A stretch of DNA of 64,000 bases, taken from Algoriphagus lutimaris (GTDB taxonomy: Bacteria > Bacteroidota > Bacteroidia > Cytophagales > Cyclobacteriaceae). The notes beneath the pieces are model-generated. The model had not been told where the DNA came from and did not search any database. It worked only from the letters and a program-made list of their open reading frames with translations. Position 1 is the stretch's first letter, and each line of letters opens with the position of its first letter. Below, one piece after another: positions 52,195 to 62,100 of this stretch. The position numbers and the translations under genes were made by a program. The stretch spans positions 1,371,151 to 1,435,150 of the forward strand of contig NZ_JAFIDJ010000002.1 in assembly GCF_017051705.1 (NCBI RefSeq), written 5' to 3'.

Positions 52195-53976
52195 ATGCAA
52201 AAACATACATATGGCAGTGGGCTGATCGGTAACTGTGCTTATATCGCTCATGTAGAAAAAGATACCAATATCAGTTGGTTGTGTCTTCCAAGATTTGATT
52301 CTGATTTTATTTTCGGAGGCATGTTAGACAGGGAAAAAGGTGGGAAATTCACCATTTTACCAGAGTCTGAAAATTTTGAAACCTCTCAGACATACCTTGA
52401 GAATACGAATATTCTGGAAACGACTGTGACCTATGGAGAAAACAGTTATAAGGTCACTGATTTTGCTCCCCGATTCAAAAACTTTGATCGGTACTATAAA
52501 CCATTGATGCTTATCCGTAAAGTGGAAAGCCTTTCAGGATCTCCCAGGATTAAAATTACCTGTGAGCCAGTTACGGATTATGGGAATATGCCTTTGACTC
52601 CAAGTATTGGTAGTAATCATATTCGATATATGGGCATAGATCAGGAGCTTAGACTGACTACCAATGCTCCCATGTCCTACATTGTGGATGATAAAGCATT
52701 TGCGATCCACCGTCCAGTTTATTTGGTCTTGACCTATGGTAGACCCTTGGAGGCTCCCATCGAAACAACTTCTGAACGGTTTTTGCATGCTACCGCTGCT
52801 TATTGGCAGGAGTGGGTTAAATCTACCAGTATTCCGAATTTCCATCAGAAGTTAGTGTTACGATCGGCACTTATTCTGAAAATCCACCAGTATGAAGATA
52901 CAGGCGCCATCATAGCTGCTTCTACCACGAGCTTACCGGAGTCTCCCAATTCTACCCGAAATTGGGATTATCGGTATTGTTGGATTCGGGATACCTATTA
53001 TACCCTGACCTGTTTTAACAGCTTGGGGCACTTTGAGGAGTTGGAGAAATATTTTGAGTTTATTCATAATCTGAGACCTGTAGAAGGTGGTCGATACCAA
53101 CCTTTGTATTCCATTACAGGTGATTCCTTATTGACGGAAGAGATTTCTAATTTGGATGGGTATTTGGGGAATAAGCCTGTCCGGTTTGGTAATCAGGCAT
53201 ATACCCACATTCAAAATGACTTGTATGGTCAGGTATTGGTATCCTTACTTCCTTTGTATTCTGATCAACGTTTTACCGAAGAGGAGAGAAGCTCTTCTAG
53301 ACCCATGATCATGAATTTGCTCAATAAAATTGAGGCAACTATGCATGAGAAGGACGCAGGGCTTTGGGAGTTTAGAAATTTAGCCCAAGAGCATTGTTAC
53401 ACATTTTTATTCCACTGGGCTGGAGCTTGTGCCGCAGCGAAAATCGGTATCCGATTGAAAAGTGATGACATGTACCAAAAGGCAATCAATCTTCGGGATG
53501 AGGCAATCAAAAAAATTGAATCTTGTTACTTGCCAGAAAGAAAAGCCTATGCTCAGGCGGTAGGGTCAACTTACATGGATGCCTCCACCTTACAATTGAT
53601 TACCATGGGATATTTTGGAGATGATCTGGAGCGTGCCAATGATCACCTCAAAGCTTTGGAGGAGGAATTACTGGCCAAGGATTTCTTGTTCTACCGCTAT
53701 AAACATATGGATGATTTTGGAGTGCCGGAGACGACTTTCCTCATCTGTGCATTTTGGTATATAGAAGCCTTGGCATGCGTTGGTAGAATCAGCGAAGCGG
53801 AAGAAGGATTTGAGACTTTGACTAAGTATTGTAATCATTTACACCTATTCTCAGAGGATGTAGATCAAAAAACAGGAAGCCAATGGGGGAATTTCCCTCA
53901 AGCATATTCACATGTAGGTTTGATGAATGCAGCATTCCGAATCGGTAAGAAACTAGACAGACCAAACTTCTTATGA
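52195..53976 (+). CDS. GH15 family glycosidase (glucoamylase/trehalase type)
   Basis: Glycoside hydrolase family 15 protein, 593 residues, without signal peptide and so cytoplasmic. Residues 1-230 form the N-terminal beta domain (GNCAYIAHVEKDTNISWLCLPRF), then the catalytic (alpha/alpha)6 barrel with NWDYRYCWIRDTYYT, KDAGLWEFR (first catalytic Glu region) and GSQWGNFPQAYSH at the end. Members include glucoamylases and bacterial trehalases. Because the fused trehalose phosphate synthase/phosphatase gene lies 1.1 kb away, a role in breaking down trehalose or glycogen is plausible (inference). Confidence 0.88.
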   Translation: MQKHTYGSGLIGNCAYIAHVEKDTNISWLCLPRFDSDFIFGGMLDREKGGKFTILPESENFETSQTYLENTNILETTVTYGENSYKVTDFAPRFKNFDRYYKPLMLIRKVESLSGSPRIKITCEPVTDYGNMPLTPSIGSNHIRYMGIDQELRLTTNAPMSYIVDDKAFAIHRPVYLVLTYGRPLEAPIETTSERFLHATAAYWQEWVKSTSIPNFHQKLVLRSALILKIHQYEDTGAIIAASTTSLPESPNSTRNWDYRYCWIRDTYYTLTCFNSLGHFEELEKYFEFIHNLRPVEGGRYQPLYSITGDSLLTEEISNLDGYLGNKPVRFGNQAYTHIQNDLYGQVLVSLLPLYSDQRFTEEERSSSRPMIMNLLNKIEATMHEKDAGLWEFRNLAQEHCYTFLFHWAGACAAAKIGIRLKSDDMYQKAINLRDEAIKKIESCYLPERKAYAQAVGSTYMDASTLQLITMGYFGDDLERANDHLKALEEELLAKDFLFYRYKHMDDFGVPETTFLICAFWYIEALACVGRISEAEEGFETLTKYCNHLHLFSEDVDQKTGSQWGNFPQAYSHVGLMNAAFRIGKKLDRPNFL

Positions 53977-54022
53977 AAGATTAAAAATCTTTGAGGTTTC
54001 TAAAATCTCGAAGGTTTATTTT

Positions 54023-54057
54023 TCCTATTCAGGCTTATCCTGGATAGGATTTTTTTT
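54023..54057 (+). terminator. rho-independent terminator after GH15
   Basis: An 11 bp stem (tcctattcagg / cctggatagga, one G-U pair) with a 5-base loop, followed by eight T. It sits 47 bases past the GH15 stop codon. Confidence 0.93.
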
Positions 54058-54120
54058 AAGCGGCATTTAAGAACTAGTACAATACTTGTAGCTTCATTTG
54101 TCTATAAATTAATCATTTCT

Positions 54121-55017
54121 ATGAATATTCAGAGAATCACAAGGTCTCTTTTAGGATTTTGCATTTTCCTCCTGGTTGTTTCCTGTGCCTCCAATCCCTA
54201 CAAGAAAATCAATAAAGAACACCGGAAGCGTGTTAAGGAGGTGGCTGAAGCCTATAGGGTAATTCCTCCTACTAAAGAAGAACTGAATTATGATACCCTC
54301 AGCATCACAGATGAATGGGTAGGAACCACCAACTTCAGCATCAGAAGACCCAATTTTGTGATTATTCACCATACTGCCCAGGATTCTATAGAGCAGACGA
54401 TTTCAACTTTTACTAAAACCAGTACACAAGTGAGTTCACATTATGTGATCGGGAAGGACGGAACGATCGTCCAAATGCTGAATGATTACCTCCGTTCCTG
54501 GCATGCAGGGCGAGGGAAATGGGGGAGCGTTACTGATTTGAATTCAGTTTCTATTGGGATTGAATTGGATAATAATGGTTTTGAACCATTCTCTGAAGAG
54601 CAAATCGAGAGTCTTTTGGTGCTATGTAAGCGCTTGAAATGGAAGTATGGGATTCCTACGGCTAATTTTATTGGGCATTCGGATATTGCCCCTTCCAGAA
54701 AAGTAGATCCCAATAAGTATTTTCCCTGGAAACTACTAGCAGAACAAGGATATGGGTTTTGGTACGATGAAGAGGTGGTTCAGCCTGATATTAACCCGAT
54801 TAATGGAGTGGAGCTAATTGAGTTAGAAAGCAAGGACTCTTTACCTCAGGATGCATTTGATCCCATTGTTGCGTTGAGAATTATAGGATATGATGTGAGT
54901 GATCCTGCCTTGGCAATTCAATCGTTTAAGCTTCATTTTGTGCAAAATGAAGTGGATAGCGAACTCACGGATTTTGATATCCGAGTTCTGAAAAATGTAT
55001 ATAAAAAATACCTGTAG
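54121..55017 (+). CDS. AmiD-like N-acetylmuramoyl-L-alanine amidase lipoprotein
   Basis: Zinc amidase that splits the MurNAc-L-Ala bond of murein. The signal ends at LLVVSC with Cys 22 as lipid site, so it is membrane anchored. Seen: amidase_2 fold with His 83 (IIHHTA), Glu 148 (IGIELD), His 186 (IGHSDIAPSRK) and Asp 196 (VDPNKYFPW), the zinc and catalytic residues of AmpD/AmiD enzymes. A C-terminal helical stretch (about 225-298) looks like a small peptidoglycan-binding domain (DPIVALRIIGYDVSDPALAI). 298 residues. It ends inside a bidirectional terminator. Confidence 0.92.
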   Translation: MNIQRITRSLLGFCIFLLVVSCASNPYKKINKEHRKRVKEVAEAYRVIPPTKEELNYDTLSITDEWVGTTNFSIRRPNFVIIHHTAQDSIEQTISTFTKTSTQVSSHYVIGKDGTIVQMLNDYLRSWHAGRGKWGSVTDLNSVSIGIELDNNGFEPFSEEQIESLLVLCKRLKWKYGIPTANFIGHSDIAPSRKVDPNKYFPWKLLAEQGYGFWYDEEVVQPDINPINGVELIELESKDSLPQDAFDPIVALRIIGYDVSDPALAIQSFKLHFVQNEVDSELTDFDIRVLKNVYKKYL

Positions 55018-55038
55018 CAGCTGCTACAGGTATTTTTT
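55003..55038. terminator. bidirectional terminator, 36-base perfect palindrome
   Basis: aaaaaatacctgtagcag followed directly by its exact complement, giving an A run before and a T run after the hairpin on both strands. The amidase stop codon lies within it and the otsA-otsB gene ends eight bases past the far side. It therefore ends both convergent genes. Confidence 0.93.
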
Positions 55039-55045
55039 ATGCTGC

Positions 55046-57223
55046 TTAACTTTCAGCCAGTTTGTGTAGTAGCTGTCTGACTTGTTTGACAGATTTGATG
55101 TTATAATTCGCTTGCGTATATGCATAACCTACTCTGATTGAATAGGCATTTTTTGGCATAGCTTTGAATGTGTCTTCATCAGTCCAGTCATCTCCAATGG
55201 CCAAAATAAAGTCAAATTCATGTCCTTTCATCAATGAGTTGGCGGCTCTTCCTTTGTTGATGTCCGGTCGTTTGATTTCCAATACCATATTTCCTTCCAA
55301 TACTTGTAGATTATGACCTCTAGCCATGTACTTCAAGTGACTGAATAATTCGCGCATTCTCAAGTCTCCCAATCCGCTTTCTACTTTTCTGTAGTGCCAC
55401 ACCAGAGAGTGGTGTTTTTCTTCAATAAATGCTCCAGGAGTTCTTAGCACATAGTATTCCATTACTGATCGAATATCTTCCTTCCAGCTATCATCTACTT
55501 CGGCATATAATTCCCAGTCTAGGGAATGGTCTTTTCTATGCACCCAAACTCCATGTTCAGCGATCATATCAATCTGCTGTCCTTTAAACCATTTTCCTAA
55601 GGTGTCTTTATCTCGGCCGGAAATGATGACCACTTGGGCTTTTCCGCTAAGTTCTTTTATCAGACTTTTTAATTCAGCATCAGGTATGGCATCTTGAGGA
55701 TTGGCTTTGAAACCAGTCAAGGTACCATCGTAATCCAAAAAGAAGATCGGTGATTTTGCCTTCTTAAAGCTGGACTGAATCTCATTCATGACTTTGGCAT
55801 CTACATCCTTCGAGGTCAATTCAGCTTGCTTTGCTTTGACATGATCGATTCGATCCATGAATACCTTCACCCATTGGAACACATCGTATTTCTTCAGGCT
55901 TTCCTGCATGGCACTAATACGAAGTTTTTGCTCTTCTTCATCCATGGAAAGTGCTTGGTAGATCGCGTCCACCACACCCTGTCTATCATTTGGATTGACT
56001 AGGATGGCATCTTGTAATTCTTTGGAAGCTCCAGCCATTTCAGATAGGATGAGCACTCCCTTTTCATCATTTTTACTCGCCACGAATTCTTTACAGACGA
56101 GGTTCATTCCATCTCTCAATGGAGTAACCAAGGCGATGTCAGACATACTATAAAAAGCACTCAATTCTTCAAATGGGAAACTTCTATAAAAATAGTGAAC
56201 AGGTACCCAATCCAACGTGGAGTATTCACTATTGATTCTTCCAACCAGCAAATCAATTTCTTCTTTCAGCTCTTTATAAGATTGAACTCTGTCTCTGGAA
56301 GGTACCACAATCATGATCATGGAGACTTTCCCCCGGAGTTCTTTATGTTGTTTCAATAGCTGATCGAACACATGAATCCGTTGTGGAATTCCTTTGGAAT
56401 AATCCAAGCGGTCAATGGTCAGGAGTAATTTCTGGTCTCCGACTTTCTCGCGGAAGTCCTTGACAATATTTTGTGTTTTTCGACTTTTGGCTTGCTTAGC
56501 AAACTTGTGGTAATCTATTCCCATTGGGAAAGAATCCACATTGATGATTCTATTCTCTGCCTGGATGTAGCCACTTTCTCCTGACATACCGGTAATTCTA
56601 CCTACAGCACTTAAGAAGTGACGCATATCATCATAAGTATGGAAGCCAATTAAATCTGCTCCACAAACTCCTTCAAGCAGTTCTCTCCTCCATGGAATCA
56701 TTCGGATTATTTCATAGGAAGGAAAGGGGATGTGTTGAAAAAATGCGATAGTAGCATCCGGAAGTATTTCCCGAAGCATTTGAGGGAGCAACATCAATTG
56801 ATAATCATGAACCCAGATGGTATCGTCAGGATCAGCTTTTTTTACAATAGCGTCACAAAACTTCTGGTTTACTCTGACATAAGCTTCCCAGTGATCTGGG
56901 TTGTACACCATGTATTGAGTAAAATAGTGAAAAGCTGGCCATAGGGTCTCATTACTAAACCCCTCGTAAAACTGTTCTACATCTTTTTTCGAAAGAAACA
57001 CAGGAGCCATTTTAAGCTCATGCAGTTCAAGGATAATCTCTGCCCTTTGTTCGGCATCATCTACGGTATTACCAGGCCAGCCAATCCAGATATTTTCTCC
57101 TGATTTGTAAATGGAGTCAAGTCCAGTTGCAAGTCCTCCAGCGCTAGGTTTGAATTCGAATTTGCCATTGCGGTGTCGCAAACTAATCGGCAATCTATTG
57201 GATACAATTATGGTTTTTGCCAT
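55046..57223 (-). CDS. otsAB: fused trehalose-6-phosphate synthase/phosphatase (OtsA-OtsB)
   Basis: Bifunctional cytoplasmic enzyme of 725 residues making trehalose from UDP-glucose and glucose-6-phosphate in two steps. I chose MAKTIIVSNRLPI (57223); the longer frame adds 32 residues without family likeness. GT20 synthase domain 1-465: SNRLPISL, DYQLMLLPQML, RLDYSKGIPQRI and TPLRDGMNLVCKEF. HAD phosphatase domain from about 490: DYDGTLTGF with Asp 497 and Asp 499, VIISGRDK, and AIGDDWTDEDTF. The fusion resembles the plant and fungal arrangement. Trehalose suggests osmotic or desiccation protection. Confidence 0.95.
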   Translation of the reverse strand: MAKTIIVSNRLPISLRHRNGKFEFKPSAGGLATGLDSIYKSGENIWIGWPGNTVDDAEQRAEIILELHELKMAPVFLSKKDVEQFYEGFSNETLWPAFHYFTQYMVYNPDHWEAYVRVNQKFCDAIVKKADPDDTIWVHDYQLMLLPQMLREILPDATIAFFQHIPFPSYEIIRMIPWRRELLEGVCGADLIGFHTYDDMRHFLSAVGRITGMSGESGYIQAENRIINVDSFPMGIDYHKFAKQAKSRKTQNIVKDFREKVGDQKLLLTIDRLDYSKGIPQRIHVFDQLLKQHKELRGKVSMIMIVVPSRDRVQSYKELKEEIDLLVGRINSEYSTLDWVPVHYFYRSFPFEELSAFYSMSDIALVTPLRDGMNLVCKEFVASKNDEKGVLILSEMAGASKELQDAILVNPNDRQGVVDAIYQALSMDEEEQKLRISAMQESLKKYDVFQWVKVFMDRIDHVKAKQAELTSKDVDAKVMNEIQSSFKKAKSPIFFLDYDGTLTGFKANPQDAIPDAELKSLIKELSGKAQVVIISGRDKDTLGKWFKGQQIDMIAEHGVWVHRKDHSLDWELYAEVDDSWKEDIRSVMEYYVLRTPGAFIEEKHHSLVWHYRKVESGLGDLRMRELFSHLKYMARGHNLQVLEGNMVLEIKRPDINKGRAANSLMKGHEFDFILAIGDDWTDEDTFKAMPKNAYSIRVGYAYTQANYNIKSVKQVRQLLHKLAES

Positions 57224-57323
57224 GGGTGGTTTTAAGTTGAAAAGCGAGAATGAAAAGCGTTTTCCATTCAAAAAAGGCCTATCCGAGAAGATAGGAATAA
57301 TACCTGTGATATAAAACAAAAAC

Positions 57324-57338
57324 AGGGCTAAAAGCCCT
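57324..57338 (-). terminator. short hairpin with T tract
   Basis: A 6 bp stem (agggct / agccct, loop aaa) followed on the minus strand by tttttgtttt. It lies between the haloperoxidase-like gene and otsA-otsB, 100 bases upstream of the latter, so it may be a second terminator or part of an otsA-otsB leader. Confidence 0.55.
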
Positions 57339-57393
57339 ATTCTTGACGGTTTCTTTGATTTTTAATAATATTTCAAATTCAAAAAAGCATAAA

Positions 57394-57420
57394 AAAAGCA
57401 GTCCAAAACGGACTGCTTTT
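57394..57420 (-). terminator. rho-independent terminator
   Basis: An 11 bp perfect stem (aaaagcagtcc / ggactgctttt) with a 5-base loop and a long A run on the plus side that reads as T on the minus strand. It lies two bases after the stop of the 57423 gene. Confidence 0.92.
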
Positions 57421-57422
57421 TC

Positions 57423-58766
57423 TTAGTTGGATTGTGCTAATCTTTCGGGTTTAGTACTGATATTATTCCAGATAAACTCCCCAACAGAAAGACCTTGAGT
57501 CACTCCATATTCAATGGCCGGCATGTAATGGATACCACCATAAAATCGGCTGATAGCAGCCTCTTTATAGGCCTGGCTAAAGGAATCATATTCCCTGATA
57601 GGTAGGCCATAAGCCACTTCTGAACTGTCAACTAAATGGAACTCATCCCCGAATAACTGGCCTAATGTATATCCAGCTGCTGAGGATGCTACGCTATGCC
57701 CACTGGTGTGTTCCGGGAAAGGTGGGGTCTGTAAAATTGGCACCCATTCCTCATCAATATATTGATTGATATAAGTTTCCGGTCGGATCAAGTTGCTGCG
57801 ATATTTTTCATCCCAACAGGAAATAAATGCCTCATTTAGGGCAATTCCAGTCAAGGCAAAAGTTTCTGCGGTACCTTTCCAGTCGTTACCTGCTGCTTTG
57901 CTGGCAATAGCCGCAATGCTCATCCAGTGACCTCCAGGAGTGATTTTTTTCTCTGCAAACATGACATGTCCTTTGACATTCATTTTATAAGGGTTGCAAT
58001 CCCAGAATAAAGCTATGTTTTTCTGCTCTTCATCTGCCTTTACAGCGGCATCGTACACTTCTTTTGCGGCATTATAAAACTCAGATCCTGGTTCACTCGA
58101 AAATGGAGGAGGGGCAAGAGGCTTAAACTGGGCAGCAGAATCCAATACAAAAGTTCTGATTTTATTCCAATGAGGTTCAATAGCTTCCATATAGGCAGGA
58201 GGAGTAGGCTCCCAAGTACCAATTTCTCCTGTTACAGTAAATTTGGGAAAGGATCGACTTTGATGGTAATTGTCTTTGGAAGAATAGGCTTTGATTACAT
58301 CGCCCACTTCTTGTCCAAATGCAATGGATGCTTCAAACACATCATCAGGAATCCCTTTTTCCTTCAGTTCCGCATAGGCTTCATCTCTATGCTCATTCAT
58401 CATGTCTTCAGAGAAAATTAAACTGGTACCCACTTGGTAATATGCAGCAAGGGAAGCTAGCGGGAGGTACACATCCTCAGAAGGAGTGAAGGTAGTTTTT
58501 TCTGATCCATTTAGCTGACCTAATAAGGAAACGTAATTTGGGTCGGCAGCCGCAGCAACTTCATAGGCGGCCAAGCTTGAATAGGAATAAATCCTTGCAG
58601 CCACAGGAGGAGAGAAGATATCATGAATTATGACCTCCGTAATTCTATCCTGTGCTTCGGTTAAATAATGTCCATCAGTAATGGCATTGGAGTAATCGAC
58701 TTGTTTTTGACAAGAAAGCATGCTAAAGAGCAAGCTTACGCCAAGTATGGTTTTTAATAAGCGCAT
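57423..58766 (-). CDS. vanadium haloperoxidase/PAP2-like lipoprotein
   Basis: Lipoprotein of 447 residues with start MRLLKTILGVSLLF and lipid site Cys 19 (SMLSC). The C-terminal half has the active-site motifs of the vanadium haloperoxidase/type 2 phosphatidic acid phosphatase superfamily: KYRSNLIRP (KX6RP), TSGHSVASS, and SRFYGGIH with His 413. The Asp usually four residues after this His is Ala 417. The N-terminal half (about 25-230) is all helical, as in bacterial haloperoxidases. It could be a phosphatase or a haloperoxidase; the altered residue makes either uncertain. It has its own terminator. Confidence 0.82.
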   Translation of the reverse strand: MRLLKTILGVSLLFSMLSCQKQVDYSNAITDGHYLTEAQDRITEVIIHDIFSPPVAARIYSYSSLAAYEVAAAADPNYVSLLGQLNGSEKTTFTPSEDVYLPLASLAAYYQVGTSLIFSEDMMNEHRDEAYAELKEKGIPDDVFEASIAFGQEVGDVIKAYSSKDNYHQSRSFPKFTVTGEIGTWEPTPPAYMEAIEPHWNKIRTFVLDSAAQFKPLAPPPFSSEPGSEFYNAAKEVYDAAVKADEEQKNIALFWDCNPYKMNVKGHVMFAEKKITPGGHWMSIAAIASKAAGNDWKGTAETFALTGIALNEAFISCWDEKYRSNLIRPETYINQYIDEEWVPILQTPPFPEHTSGHSVASSAAGYTLGQLFGDEFHLVDSSEVAYGLPIREYDSFSQAYKEAAISRFYGGIHYMPAIEYGVTQGLSVGEFIWNNISTKPERLAQSN

Positions 58767-59152
58767 TATGTGATTTTCTAATTGGGAATGTTGGGATACA
58801 AATTTAAGATAAACAAGAGTCAAGCTCAAGTTTTTTATGGATTCCTCAATCGTATGTACAGGGCAAAACTATTGGAAATAAGGGATTAAGCAAATGATTT
58901 TGCTCACCTTTTCGTTAAATTTACTAAACCAATTTTAGAAGATGGAAGGATATATTTCTTTTCATTAGTTGGAATAGTAGCTATTTCAAGGATATCGATT
59001 TTTGGAACATTAGAGAGGATTCTATTTATTTATATGAAATCCTGTTTGACATTTAGGCATTTGCTCAAAATAGTTTGCTTCCAAATTATCAGTAAACTCA
59101 CTGAAAGAGATCAATTGGAACTGAGAAAAATCAATGAGTAATTTCATGGATC
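58767..59152. other. 386-base intergenic stretch, nothing recognised
   Basis: AT-rich DNA between the haloperoxidase-like gene and the FG-GAP gene, both on the minus strand. It has a small dyad agcaaa / tttgct near 58890 but no gene, tRNA or terminator hairpin. The haloperoxidase promoter must lie within it. Confidence 0.5.
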
Positions 59153-62100
59153 TCACTTGTAATCCCAAATCTCAGCCGCATCACTGTTTTTTACCACTAG
59201 TAGTTTTTTGTTCTCAAGAAGTCCAAAAGCACGGATATCCCCATCTATTTTAAGACCATGCTCTGCATTTTTCCAATATTCAAAGGTCCCATCTCCTTTG
59301 CCTAGTAAGACTTCACCATAGCTGGCGTCGTATTTTCCTACTTCCGGTTTTGCCTGGGATAGGTTTCCTCCCAAAATTAAATCCATATTTCCATCCTCAT
59401 TCAAATCTAAAACTGCAATTGCAAAAACATAGGAACGTTGAGCCAGGATAGGAAATGGTTTCCAGGAGAAGTTTCCGTTTCCTTCATTCATAAGTACTCC
59501 GGATTCTAAGTTATTTACTTCATTAACGATGGACTGATTGACAATTTCAGAAGGGAAAATATCCGTTAACGTCTCATTATTGTAGTTACTGTAGCGAATG
59601 TATTTCTTTTTGACCGACGGAATTTGACGCTCTAGTTCATGTTTTAAAGTATACGGAATTTGAACTCCTCCCACTTCTTGTGTGAAAATTTGTTCGACAG
59701 ATCCATTTTGATCAAAATCATTCAGAAACATTTTTACAGGGGCATCAGATGAGATTTTGAATCGTGAATTGAGCCCATTGTTACCCAGAATCAAATCTGG
59801 TAACCCGTCGTTATTCAAATCTGCTGCTTCCACTGCTCGATACCATCCTTTCAATGTTTCAAGTTCTGGCATTTCTATTTTTTCCAGCCTACCATTGATG
59901 TTTTTCAGGAAGATCGGAGCAGTCCATTCCCCCACTAAAACCAAATCCTCGTTTCCGTCCTGATCCCAATCGAGTACCGTCGCATCGGTAATCATTCCGA
60001 GATCATTGAGGATTGGAGCAAGGGTAGCCGATTTCTCTGTAAAATGACCTTTCCCGTCATTGACCCATAGTTGACTACTCGCAAAAGCCCCATAAGTGAA
60101 AGGGACCAGCCTTCCCCCTACAAATAGATCCATTGCTCCATCTTTGTTGATGTCGATTAGTTTGACTGTACTGCTACTCCCAAAAACCGTAGCGAATCCG
60201 GCCGATGAGTTCTTAGTGAAATTTCCTTTTCCATCATTGAGGTATAGCCGGTCTGCCAAATCAATCGATCCAAAACCTGATTCATTGCCTCCAGATGTCA
60301 CCATCAAGTCCAAGTCACTATCCCCGTCTGCATCGAAAAATACCGCATCGGTATCCTCCGATAGTGTATCTTTAAGGAATGCATCTTGCGGACTTTCGTA
60401 GTATTTACCGGAAGAGGAGGCGAGAAAGAGTTTTGCGGAAAAGGTTTTAGCTCCGCCAAAAAAAAGATCCTCTAGCCCATCACCGTTTACATCGGCTTTC
60501 GCAAATGCCGGTCCTTCGGTGGAATACATGATATACGTCAGACGGTCCCGATCAAAGTCTACGAATGCATTTTCTTCATGGAGGAAGCTTAAACCTGGGT
60601 TTTCATTTTTGCTGAATTGTTGGTTATTGGGCTTTTCAAAGAAGGATTTTCCAGAGGGGATCTCACCCGCATCTTCCCAATTCAATACCAGCAACTGATC
60701 GGCAGCTTGATTTTTTAGTTCTGTGTATTTTCCGTCTGGCCAAAGAATTTCAATAGATTCAAGCTTTGCCAAAACCCCTAAGCCGATCGTGATTTTAGGG
60801 TCTACAGAAGATTGAAAACCTCGATTGGGCATTTGCTCAACATAGAATATTTTCCCTTCCGCTTCCAGACGAATTTGTGTTCCTATGGCATGGGAGTTTT
60901 TCCCTTTTCCCTGAAGTTGAATTTGAATAAAGTGATGAGTTGGATTGATGGATTTTCCCTGATTTTTGAAAATCTGGGAAGGTTGATTGACATTGTTTAC
61001 CACCAAATCCAATGTACCATCATTGTTTAAGTCTCCGTATGCAGCACCATTCGAATGGATTGCTTTACCAAGCCCCCAATCCTCAGCTTTATTTTCAAAT
61101 TTCAGTTCACCCAAATTGCGGAAGGCATAATTTGGTATGGGATTGATAGGAATTGGGTCGACTAATGCTTTAAAATTAACACCTTCCTGAGAAATGATTT
61201 GACTTTTGGTTTTATCGTCGTCAATGAAATTTAAATAATCTAGGTCGGTAATGTCCTGATAGATGCCATTCGCTACAAAAATATCTCTTAACCCATCATT
61301 GTCCATATCAAACATCAGTGCTCCCCAACTCCAATCTGTGGCTTCTACATTGCTGAGTCTACCTATTTCGCTGAATGTACCATCCCCATTGTTAAGGTGG
61401 AGCATATTGCGGGAAAGTTGATAGTGATACCCATAGGTCTTATTGAATTGGTATTTATCCCAATTCTCAAAAGTCGTGATTTGCTTTAGTCTGGTTTGTG
61501 ATTCCGGAAGCATGTCAGTCACAAAAATATCCAAATGTCCATCTCCATTGATATCGGCTATATCTGCACCCATGGACGCTGCGCTGATGGACCTCATGGA
61601 CTTTTCCAACGATTCGGTGAAGGTGCCATCCTGATTATTGATATAGAGGTAGTCCTTTTCGAAGAAATCATTGGAAATGAAAATATCGGGCCAAGTGTCT
61701 TGATTGACATCCCCGATGGTAATACCCAGACCAAAACCGATGACGGAGCCATAGATACCGGCTTCTTCGGATACGTCTTTGAATTTTCCTCCATCATTCC
61801 GATAGAGTTTATCTCCTCCGACATTGTCCCTTTTAATACGTTCGTTCTGCATTTTGTTGAATGAACCGATTGCCTGATAGGAGTTATTCAGCAAATAGAC
61901 GTCCAGATCTCCATCTTTATCATAATCGAAAAATACTGCATGGGTGGAAAATCCTTGGTCAGCCAGTCCATAAGACTCGGCCATTTCTATAAAGGTTCCA
62001 TCCCCCTGATTGATAAAAAGTTCATTTTGTTTGTTGTCTCCGGAAATGTCACCTGAGTTGCAAACATAGATATCCAGAAATCCATTCCCGTCTATATCAG

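Noticed and set aside
61594-61864. Overlapping frames on both strands inside the FG-GAP gene
   Set aside because: They arise from the repetitive Asp/Gly-rich coding pattern of the real gene.
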